Positions 7,571 to 13,606 of a stretch of DNA of 13,606 bases are shown here, piece after piece (the first letter of the stretch is position 1; each line of letters opens with the position of its first letter). Made by a program: the position numbers and the translations under genes. The DNA comes from Clostridiales bacterium (GTDB lineage Bacteria; Bacillota; Clostridia; Oscillospirales; Oscillospiraceae), in contig JAAYFX010000136.1 in the NCBI GenBank assembly GCA_012728025.1, forward strand, positions 1-13,606, in the 5' to 3' direction. Below the pieces are notes generated by a model. That model was given only the letters and a program-made list of their open reading frames with translations. It had not been told where the DNA came from and ran no database searches.

Positions 7571-9655
7571 TTAGTTTTTAGTCCAGTTTTCGTAGTAAAC
7601 AAGTCTTTCCGGCGACCATAGATTATCGCTCTCGGGCCCGAAAGTTATAAAATCCCCAAGAGTGTAGGCTCCATCCTTGGTAGCCGCTTCCAAAATGCCT
7701 TCGCAAAGGGGCTGACCTTTTATGTTTCCCTTAAGAGTAAGCTGGCCTTCTGTTAGAACAGTGCCCTCAAAGTTACCGGAGATTTCCACATCACCGGAGG
7801 CAATGATAAGCCTTAGGCCTTCCCCAGCCAAAGAGTTAGCGCATTCCCCCTTTGCCACAATGGCCACAAGATTATGGTCATTATCATAAAACTCCAGCTT
7901 TTTTCCGGAACTTAACTTATTTAGCTTTTCCGAATTTACAAATCTTGAAAACGGGGATGAAAACATATTAAAGCGGCTTTGCAGGCTTTCTGACCAAAGG
8001 GAATCACTTGCCGAAACAAGCGTTAGCTTCTCCTCATTTAAGCCGCTATTTTTCATATAAAAGGCATTTCCCGCACTGTTAATATCTGCACCGTCTGCCT
8101 TATCACTCAACTCTTTTAAGTAGAACTTCATGTATTCGCTTATCCTATCGGGATAAGCTCCAAAATAATCTTGGAAATATTCGTTTGCATACTTCTGATT
8201 GCTAAACTGTAAAAAAACATAGACCAGTTTCGTCTCGCTATCAATGTTTTTATATAGTGTTATAATCTCGCCCTTGCCACCAGCCAGATAGCTGTTTAAG
8301 GTTTTCTCTGGATTACCTTCCCAAAGTACGGTATTCATATCGATATAATCAGAGTTAAAGCCCTCATCGCTATCAAAGATAAAGGGGTTGCCGGCGTAGT
8401 TTTTAATACATTCCACAGGGACGAGATAGGCAAGCTGATTGGTTTTCACCGAAAGAGATTCTCCCATTGGTACAGGAGGGGTTATTTCTCCCTCTGAATC
8501 CTTATAAAGCTCTCCTCCAAAAACATCTATAAAGCTTATTCCCGCAAGAGAAAGCCGATTAAGAAGCGAAATATCAAGACTTGCTCCCTCACCATTGACT
8601 ATAATTGCGCTGCTTTGGTTTGGATTGGAAAAGCTGCTGCCAAAGCCGAAATAGCTACCGGAAAGCTCTGCCTTACCGCCCGCTCCCAGTATTAGGTCGT
8701 CTGCCACATAGGCTCTGCCTGATGTTTTCAGGCTCCCTTTCTCCTCAGCGATAAGCTCTCCTGCCCAAAGCTCGCCACCTATCTCACTCGTGCCCCCAAA
8801 AGCAAAACTTGCACCTTTTGAAACACAAACTGTGCCGTTTGTATCGCTCTTCGTACCTTTTACAATTAGGTCACCGCCATTGTGCTCTAAGCTGTTGCCG
8901 TTGCCGCTTATTGAAAGTGAGCCGGCATATACCTTACCTGAAATCCTGCTTTCGCCGCCGCTGTTTTTAATAATTCCTTTATCCGCTACTATGGCATAGC
9001 TTCCAAGGTCATCGTATGAAAAGCTTGGAACATTTATGGTAATATCCGTTATAATTCGACTTTCATAGCCATCCTCCCTTGTATATCTCAGACCAAGCTT
9101 TAAAAGGCAAAGCTTCGTTAGCCTAAGCTCCCCCTTGCTATCTACATCATAAAATGTTAGCACTTCACCTATGGCTGTATCGGGGTCTTCAAAGCTACCG
9201 CCGCTGCCAAGGGAAAAAGTCCCGCCTTTTGGTATGTTTACATAGACAGAAAGGGCCTTGGCATTATAAGCACAGCCTGCTCCATCTTTGGAAAAAATGC
9301 TCCCGCCCTTGGCATCAAGCATTTCTCTTTCAAAGGCATTGGCAAAGTTCGTCTGAGTGTCAAAAGAAGTATTGGTGGTTTTTACATATTCCGTCATGGT
9401 TTCAGTATAGGCAATTGTCAGTGCACGGGTGGCTTCTGTTTGAAGGCCAAAGCGTATATCATCTGCCATGCTTTCCGCTGTATAAAAAGCCTCTGTGGAG
9501 CGGCGCTGGCTGAGAGCTATTTTATATGACATATAAGTAGAAAAAAGCAAGGCAGCGCCAAGGGCCATTACGAAAATCATGGATACAATGACCGTTACCA
9601 GAGCGCTGCCCTTATTATTTTTTCTAAGATTTTTGAAAAGAATTGTTTTTTTCAT
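7571..9655 (-). CDS. Large PilX/GspK-type prepilin-like protein with beta-helix-like body
   Basis: 694 residues, far above the roughly 170-350 of PilX/GspK relatives. The leader ends at Gly16, followed by SALVTVIVSMIFVMALGAAL. The fifth mature residue is Thr, not Glu, as is characteristic of PilX_N/GspK-type subunits that sit at the filament tip. A helix continues to RRSTEAFYTAESMADDIRFG (51-70), the usual A-F-Y-x-A-E-S signature of PilX_N. Residues about 217-375 are Gly/Ser-rich short beta repeats (for example SRISGKVYAGSLSISGNG), repeated again near 614-660 (LIIASGDVEISGNFEG), suggesting a right-handed beta-helix or bactofilin-like body with a large insert between. GGAG lies 6 bases upstream of the ATG. 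It sits 24 bases after the PilV-like gene and 23 before the next. It probably caps or nucleates the pilus. Confidence 0.82.
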   Translation of the reverse strand: MKKTILFKNLRKNNKGSALVTVIVSMIFVMALGAALLFSTYMSYKIALSQRRSTEAFYTAESMADDIRFGLQTEATRALTIAYTETMTEYVKTTNTSFDTQTNFANAFEREMLDAKGGSIFSKDGAGCAYNAKALSVYVNIPKGGTFSLGSGGSFEDPDTAIGEVLTFYDVDSKGELRLTKLCLLKLGLRYTREDGYESRIITDITINVPSFSYDDLGSYAIVADKGIIKNSGGESRISGKVYAGSLSISGNGNSLEHNGGDLIVKGTKSDTNGTVCVSKGASFAFGGTSEIGGELWAGELIAEEKGSLKTSGRAYVADDLILGAGGKAELSGSYFGFGSSFSNPNQSSAIIVNGEGASLDISLLNRLSLAGISFIDVFGGELYKDSEGEITPPVPMGESLSVKTNQLAYLVPVECIKNYAGNPFIFDSDEGFNSDYIDMNTVLWEGNPEKTLNSYLAGGKGEIITLYKNIDSETKLVYVFLQFSNQKYANEYFQDYFGAYPDRISEYMKFYLKELSDKADGADINSAGNAFYMKNSGLNEEKLTLVSASDSLWSESLQSRFNMFSSPFSRFVNSEKLNKLSSGKKLEFYDNDHNLVAIVAKGECANSLAGEGLRLIIASGDVEISGNFEGTVLTEGQLTLKGNIKGQPLCEGILEAATKDGAYTLGDFITFGPESDNLWSPERLVYYENWTKN

Positions 9656-9679
9656 ATTTTTCTCCCCATGCGCTTTAGC

Positions 9680-10789
9680 TTAGTAGAGCCTTTGGGAATC
9701 AAGGGAAAATACAGGCTTTTCTTTTGGGCCTTCGCCCTGCCTATATAAATCTACACTTATAAGATAACGACGGTCTTTGGCTCTTTCCTCAACTAAATAT
9801 CCGGATATAGGCAGGGGTACAGAAGCATGGTCGCTATGGGCCGAGTAAGATACCGTATCCGAAGGAAGGTTTGTGAATACTCGGGGCTGAGTTTTACCTC
9901 CCTTGTCAAAGTGCTGATTTTTATAGTTTATACTTGCTGTATAGTTCGTTTTATAATTCGCTGTATCCTCGCTTGTGTTCACCAGAAACACATTGAAGTC
10001 AAGTTCTTGCCAGTAATTATTTTCTATACTTACATCCTCGGTGTATGTTCCATCCTTATAATAGGCGTCGTATATAAGGAAAACAGAAAAGGCCGCCTCG
10101 TCAGAATCGCTGTTTTTTACTCCCCTTATAAAAGCAGATTCGGAATAGTCTTTCGAAAAGCCGTAGGCGCTGTTTTCGTAGTGCATTGTAACCGTGATTT
10201 CATAATCATTGCTTTGCCGTAATGCACTTATTGTAATGTTGCGGCTAAGCTCATTAATTGAAAGGACAGGCACATAACCACCTTCATTCGGCTCAGGAGT
10301 ACACTGGGCGATATAAGCTTTTTCCGCAATAGTGTCATAACCTCTCATGTTTATCATAGTGTCTATTTCGCTGTATATGCCTATGGTTTCTTCGTTGTCC
10401 TTATTATCTGCGGAAATGGTGACAAGGGCATCAAACTCTCTTGTGCCGCCGCTTATTTCAGGTACATATAAATGATATGTCCCTTTAAGATGTTTTTGGG
10501 CGGCAGTTTCAAGTTCTGTGTATGTGCCATTGGATATTTCACAAAACCTTGCCCCCTTAGACAAAACTTCTGAGTTTTTTAAAAGCTCGTCAATATCGGC
10601 GGCAGAAATTCTTTCAACAAGGCTTTGCGCCGCAACTGTGGCTTCGGAAACCTCCACACTCTTTTTTGAGCTGTTGGCGCTTACAAGAAAAGCCCGTAGC
10701 AGGGGAACTGTTATTATCCCAAAGATAAGGATAGCCATAATTATTTCAATAAGGGTTGAGCCATGGTTTGAAGTTTTTAGCTTTTTCAC
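9680..10789 (-). CDS. Type IV prepilin-like protein, PilV/GspI class (minor pilin)
   Basis: 369 residues with a class III prepilin leader: ten residues ending in Gly10, then STLIEIIMAILIFGIITVPL, so mature Glu5 is present and a hydrophobic helix follows to about residue 36. The helix continues into SVEVSEATVAAQSLVERI, a form typical of PilV/GspI pilins (A-x-x-A-x-x-L-V-E-x-I). The rest is a predicted beta-rich globular domain with no match I recognise. It is roughly twice the size of a usual PilV (about 150-200 residues). The start is a GTG at 10789, with GGGGGA 6 bases upstream; no in-frame ATG is better placed. A 41-base gap separates it from pilO and contains an unrelated eight-codon ATG frame ending over the GTG. 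By analogy it belongs to the minor-pilin tip complex that starts pilus assembly and is expected to be cut by PilD. Confidence 0.85.
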   Translation of the reverse strand: MKKLKTSNHGSTLIEIIMAILIFGIITVPLLRAFLVSANSSKKSVEVSEATVAAQSLVERISAADIDELLKNSEVLSKGARFCEISNGTYTELETAAQKHLKGTYHLYVPEISGGTREFDALVTISADNKDNEETIGIYSEIDTMINMRGYDTIAEKAYIAQCTPEPNEGGYVPVLSINELSRNITISALRQSNDYEITVTMHYENSAYGFSKDYSESAFIRGVKNSDSDEAAFSVFLIYDAYYKDGTYTEDVSIENNYWQELDFNVFLVNTSEDTANYKTNYTASINYKNQHFDKGGKTQPRVFTNLPSDTVSYSAHSDHASVPLPISGYLVEERAKDRRYLISVDLYRQGEGPKEKPVFSLDSQRLY

Positions 10790-10830
10790 CTTGCTTCCCC
10801 CTTTGCAGTCATGCCTGTTTTAAGCTTTTC

Positions 10831-11523
10831 TTATTCCGTAGGTTCTGTATTTTCCGCAGGCCTTATGTTAATGGTGCCGAAGGGATTGGCCGTCCCTTGG
10901 GGAACCCTCGGAAGTTCTACCAAATCATATTTATATTCGCTGCTTGTAATAAAATATTTTGTTACGCTGAAACTGCCAGACAACTCTCCCGTTGTGCCAT
11001 TGTAGTTTACGGAAATCCTGTCAAGGCTTGCATTATGCTCTGCGCTGTAAATATAATTTATAAGCCGCTTTAGCTGTGCATAATTAAAGCCGCAGTTGGC
11101 GCTGAAACCGGTTTGCATGGCGGCCATGGGCACAAGCTCGTCGCCATTTTCACTGGGGCGGGTAAGCTGGAAGCGGGAAAACAGTTGTGCAGGAACAAAT
11201 TCCACAGAGCTTATGTCCACTCCAACTTCATTTTCAAGAGCCATAACATAGGCCAAAATCCCTTCTGGACGAATATCCCTCGGGTATTTTTCAAGCTCTT
11301 TATCCACCGTTTCAATGCTTTGCTCTATGCCCTCTTGATATTCCGGAAGCCTGTCATAATAGCCTTTTAATTCTGAAAGGCGGGGAGATAAGGCAGAAAT
11401 CTCTGCTTGAAGCTCCTCTGTTTTTGAGTTTAAATTATTATATATACCCATATAGGCCCCAAAGAAAACTATAAGGCCAAGAAGCGTAAGCAAAAGGTTC
11501 TGGTCACGTTTTGTAAGGTTCAT
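10831..11523 (-). CDS. pilO: PilO-like type IV pilus inner-membrane alignment protein
   Basis: 230 residues with the PilO layout: a short cytoplasmic N-terminus (MNLTKRDQ), one membrane helix at about 9-27, a coiled coil at about 30-78 rich in Glu, Leu and Lys, then a compact alpha/beta domain (about 80-190) of the ferredoxin-like kind that pairs with PilN. The segment FNYAQLKRLINYIYSAEH (146-163) fits the conserved helix of that domain. A Pro- and acid-rich tail of roughly 30 residues follows and is probably disordered. The ATG shares one base with the pilMN stop (TGATG), and AGGTGG lies 5 bases upstream inside pilMN, so the two are almost certainly made in a fixed ratio. Sequence identity in this family is low; the call rests on architecture, size and position after pilMN. 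No PilP or secretin follows, as expected without an outer membrane. Confidence 0.85.
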   Translation of the reverse strand: MNLTKRDQNLLLTLLGLIVFFGAYMGIYNNLNSKTEELQAEISALSPRLSELKGYYDRLPEYQEGIEQSIETVDKELEKYPRDIRPEGILAYVMALENEVGVDISSVEFVPAQLFSRFQLTRPSENGDELVPMAAMQTGFSANCGFNYAQLKRLINYIYSAEHNASLDRISVNYNGTTGELSGSFSVTKYFITSSEYKYDLVELPRVPQGTANPFGTINIRPAENTEPTE

Positions 11524-13175
11524 CAGTCCACCTGCCCTTCACTGTCTGTGCTTTCCCCTATCAAATCGGCATAGGGATTTTCTCCGTTTAAATATGGATT
11601 TTCTCCGTATAAGCAGGAAACAGAAAAGGTGCTTGTTTCACTTCCCCCTTCGTTAGTGCTTTGCGATACAGACAAAACCTCAAGCTTCGATATGCTTTCA
11701 AAGGTGCGAAGTTGGTCTAAAACCACCGCTGTCTCGGCATAGCTCGGCACGGTGATGTTCATAGTTACGCCCTCGGCGCTGCATACTGCCGAGAGGATAA
11801 GTATTTTTGAGGGCATCTTCTGCTCAAGTTCCTCGAAAAAAGCCGCAAGCTTTGCATTTGGGCTATCGGCAAGAGCCCTCATCTCAAGAAGCGCTGTTTC
11901 TCCCTGCTGATATGATTCATAGGATAAAGCTACCTGCTGAGTATATTCAATCTCGGATATTTCCGAGCGGATGGCCGATAGCTCACGCTTAACCTCATGA
12001 TTTGAAGAAACCGCAATGATGGACAAAACCACCGCCCCCAAAAAAAGCAGGGAAAAGCTTATAAGTCCCGAAGCTATGGATGTTTCGTTTTTTGAAAGGC
12101 GCATCCCCCTTGAAGCCCGCATGAAATGCTCCGGCAAAAGATCTACAGGACTATGGGCTGCGCCGACACAGCCCAAAAAAGCGGAGGGGTCCTCTATGGT
12201 TTTGAAAACCGACCTTACTTCTTCAAGCTCCTCAAGGTAAAAGGTAGGAAGTCCCGTTTCGGCAGCCACCATTTCCTTTAAGCCTTCAAGCCTGCCGCAT
12301 GGCCCTGTTAAAACTATTTGAGACGTGGCTGTTTCCCAGCGGGAGGAATTGAAATAATCTACACTTCGGGCAATATTGCTGACAAGTCGGCTTAATTCCT
12401 CGGTCCTCTCGTGATGGGTCATTTGGCCTTCTGCACCCACCATAACGGTGGTCTTTGCAGATACGCTAAGCTCACTTAGAGCTTCTATGTATTCTTCCTC
12501 GGGCTTTTCTACCTTTTCCATATAGCTTTTTATAAACTCATCGCCGCCCAGAGCAAAGGTGCGCTGTAAAAGCAATCTGCCGTCCTGAATAAAGCTTGCA
12601 AAGCTTTCGGTGCATTCCACATCCACATACATGGTAACGCCTGTTTGTCTCAAGGGGCGAAGGGCACGGTAATGGCTGTTGGCGCTGCTGTCTATGGCCT
12701 TTATTTTAAGTCCAGCAAATTCGCCTAGCTTAAAATAGCCCTCTAAAAGGGACAGGGGAGCCGCCAATGCCAAAACCCTGCAAAAGCCCCCCTCGCCCTT
12801 TACTTTTTCAAGAAGGGTATGGCTTATGTGATAGCGGCTTAAGTCAATGGGGAAATAATCCGCCGCATTTGTTGCAATCATTGGAGCAAGAAGCTTTTCC
12901 TTAACGGGAGGAAGCTTAACCTCTCTGCTTGCCACCTTGCCCGAGGCCAAATTGAAAACCACGTTTTTGACCCCACGTAGCCTATGCTCTAAAAGCTGTG
13001 CCACCAAAGCCTCGGATAATTCCTCCGGATTTTGGATTACCCCGTCAAAAACACTGCCCTCGGGAGGCTGGAACATAAAGCTTTTAATTGCTCGCAGGCC
13101 TTTTTTTTGCGGCACAGCACACATGACCTTCACAAGTCGGTCACCAACTTCAATATAAAGAAGCTTTCCAGCCAT
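11523..13175 (-). CDS. pilMN: PilM-PilN fusion protein, type IV pilus alignment complex
   Basis: 550 residues in two parts. Residues 1-340 form a PilM-like, actin-fold ATPase domain: it opens with LLYIEVGDRLVKV, has the ADYFP segment near 105-109, and carries phosphate/adenosine-loop-like motifs (VDVE near 184, VLTGPCGRLEGLKE near 288-301). Residues 344-351 (VDLLPEHF) match the cytoplasmic (I/V)NLLP docking motif that separate PilN proteins use to bind PilM. A membrane helix follows at about 366-390, then a short coiled coil (392-425) and a PilN-like ferredoxin-fold domain (about 430-520) outside the membrane. The tail holds a seven-residue duplication. The ATG at 13175 is preceded by GGGGAG at 8-base spacing. 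The TGA overlaps the pilO ATG by one base, implying coupled translation. PilM and PilN are separate in most Gram-negatives; a fused pilMN gene is, from memory, also the arrangement in Clostridioides difficile. PilMN should recruit the assembly motor to the PilO/pilin machinery. Confidence 0.9.
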   Translation of the reverse strand: MAGKLLYIEVGDRLVKVMCAVPQKKGLRAIKSFMFQPPEGSVFDGVIQNPEELSEALVAQLLEHRLRGVKNVVFNLASGKVASREVKLPPVKEKLLAPMIATNAADYFPIDLSRYHISHTLLEKVKGEGGFCRVLALAAPLSLLEGYFKLGEFAGLKIKAIDSSANSHYRALRPLRQTGVTMYVDVECTESFASFIQDGRLLLQRTFALGGDEFIKSYMEKVEKPEEEYIEALSELSVSAKTTVMVGAEGQMTHHERTEELSRLVSNIARSVDYFNSSRWETATSQIVLTGPCGRLEGLKEMVAAETGLPTFYLEELEEVRSVFKTIEDPSAFLGCVGAAHSPVDLLPEHFMRASRGMRLSKNETSIASGLISFSLLFLGAVVLSIIAVSSNHEVKRELSAIRSEISEIEYTQQVALSYESYQQGETALLEMRALADSPNAKLAAFFEELEQKMPSKILILSAVCSAEGVTMNITVPSYAETAVVLDQLRTFESISKLEVLSVSQSTNEGGSETSTFSVSCLYGENPYLNGENPYADLIGESTDSEGQVD

Positions 13176-13202
13176 AAAACAGTCTCCCCTTAGTTTGATT
13201 TT

Positions 13203-13216
13203 ATATATGCATATAT
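13203..13216. repeat. 14-bp AT-rich palindrome in the pilMN leader
   Basis: ATATATGCATATAT is a perfect inverted repeat centred on the GC at 13209-13210. It lies just downstream of the predicted transcription start. It abuts a second small palindrome, TCTTATTAAGA (13216-13226), which spans the predicted start point. Such positions suit an operator or an RNA structure, but AT-rich sequence yields palindromes easily by chance and no known regulator site is recognised. Confidence 0.3.
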
Positions 13217-13227
13217 CTTATTAAGAC

Positions 13228-13256
13228 ATTTTAACAGAGCTTTGCTGCTATGCCAA
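13228..13256 (-). promoter_or_regulatory. Candidate sigma-A promoter for the pilMN operon
   Basis: On the minus strand, TTGGCA (13256-13251, 5 of 6 matches to TTGACA) is followed after exactly 17 bases by TAAAAT (13233-13228, 5 of 6 matches to TATAAT). The -35 box overlaps the last two codons of the prepilin peptidase gene. Transcription would start near 13221, leaving a leader of about 45 bases before the pilMN ATG at 13175. This would give the alignment and minor-pilin genes a promoter of their own, besides any read-through from upstream. It is a prediction from consensus and spacing only. Confidence 0.55.
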
Positions 13257-13606
13257 AAGTCCGATGTACCAATTTATAAGTCCCTCGCCCCACAAAAGGG
13301 CAATAAAGACTCCGACGGAAAGGTAAGGCCCCATGGCAAGAACCCGCCCCTTTGAAAAAAGTTTCATCCGCAGGCTGTGTATCAATGCGCCCAGAAAGCA
13401 GGCAATGAAAAAGCCAAGGATTATAAGCTTCCAGCCCAGAAAAAGGCCGCAAACAGCCATGAGCTTAACGTCGCCCCCGCCGATTCCCCTGCCGCCGCTT
13501 AGATAGAAAATAAGGGCTGTGGGCAGAAAAACGGCAAGAGCGCCTAATATATGTGACAAAATATTTTGATAGTCCAGGGCGCTTGCGGCTATGGCAAGAG
13601 CCAAAA
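13248..13606 (-). CDS. pilD: Prepilin peptidase (type IV leader peptidase), C-terminal part, cut by window edge
   Basis: Integral-membrane aspartic protease that removes the short leader of prepilins after the conserved Gly and usually N-methylates the new N-terminus. About 118 C-terminal residues are visible. The reading frame runs to the window end, so the TTG at 13604 is an internal Leu codon and the true start lies outside. The diagnostic second catalytic motif is present as GIGGGDVKLMAVCGLFLGW: the catalytic Asp is about 74 residues before the C-terminus and is followed by Val-Lys. Further on is the family's GPYLSVG segment. Hydrophobic stretches flank these motifs, as expected for the last membrane helices. 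The first catalytic Asp and any N-terminal zinc/methylase domain are not visible. The gene ends in TAG 72 bases before pilMN, and its last codons overlap the candidate -35 box of that gene. The downstream prepilins are its evident substrates. The family call is firm; which paralogue it is cannot be judged. Confidence 0.93.
   Translation of the reverse strand, partial: LALAIAASALDYQNILSHILGALAVFLPTALIFYLSGGRGIGGGDVKLMAVCGLFLGWKLIILGFFIACFLGALIHSLRMKLFSKGRVLAMGPYLSVGVFIALLWGEGLINWYIGLLA

Noticed and set aside
9154..9513. 119-codon plus-strand open frame rich in Trp, His and Leu
   Set aside because: It is antisense to the N-terminal third of the PilX-like gene. The composition is implausible for a real protein.
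9827..10222. 131-codon plus-strand open frame with hydrophobic, membrane-like translation
   Set aside because: It is antisense to the PilV-like gene. The apparent membrane segments arise from complementing Glu/Asn/Tyr/Asp codons, and no supporting start signal is seen.
10790..10830. Eight-codon ATG frame in the pilO to PilV-like gap, ending over the GTG start
   Set aside because: It could be a leader peptide, but it has no ribosome binding site or recognisable attenuation structure, and a frame this short is expected by chance.
13231..13452. 73-codon minus-strand frame within the prepilin peptidase region
   Set aside because: It overlaps the peptidase in another frame; the peptidase frame carries clear catalytic motifs, so this is a shadow.
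1..13606. CRISPR arrays, tRNA or rRNA genes, insertion sequences, phage genes
   Set aside because: No regularly spaced direct repeats, no RNA-gene signatures and no transposase or integrase motifs were seen. The coding density and a single strand direction leave no room for them.

Overview
The window is a single block of nine genes, all read on the minus strand (from high to low coordinates), with almost no intergenic space. It looks like the assembly and minor-pilin part of a Gram-positive type IV pilus (T4P) locus. The organism is most likely an anaerobic Firmicute of the class Clostridia. The reasons are the fused PilM-PilN protein, strong AGGAGG-type ribosome binding sites with some GTG starts, no outer-membrane secretin or PilP, and a YaaO-type Orn/Lys/Arg decarboxylase at the end of the block. 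The exact genus cannot be read from the sequence.

Layout in transcription order: (1) 13606-13248, the C-terminal part of a prepilin peptidase (PilD), cut by the window edge; (2) a 72-base gap with a good sigma-A promoter match; (3) 13175-11523, a PilM-PilN fusion; (4) 11523-10831, PilO, overlapping its predecessor by one base; (5) 10789-9680, a large PilV/GspI-type prepilin; (6) 9655-7571, a very large PilX/GspK-type prepilin-like protein with a beta-helix-like body and no Glu5; (7) 7547-7068, a FimT/FimU/GspH-type prepilin; (8) 7059-6511, a PilW/GspJ-type prepilin; (9) 6521-1536, a giant exported protein of about 1661 residues resembling the DUF5057 proteins of Clostridia; (10) 1507-20, a PLP-dependent Orn/Lys/Arg decarboxylase-family enzyme that is probably not part of the pilus machine.

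How they work together: PilD cuts and methylates the prepilins. PilMN and PilO form the cytoplasmic and inner-membrane alignment complex. The four prepilin-like proteins match, class for class, the FimU/PilV/PilW/PilX (GspH/I/J/K) tip-priming complex. The giant exported protein lies directly after the minor pilins, where Pseudomonas-type operons encode PilY1, the calcium-binding tip adhesin. It shows no PilY1-like VWA or propeller signature. It does carry an EF-hand-type loop, an Ig-like segment and three degenerate Rossmann/glutamine-amidotransferase-like modules. My main hypothesis is that it is an unrelated counterpart of PilY1, a pilus-tip adhesin or sensor. The motor ATPases (PilB/PilT), PilC and a major pilin are not in the window and would be expected upstream of position 13606.
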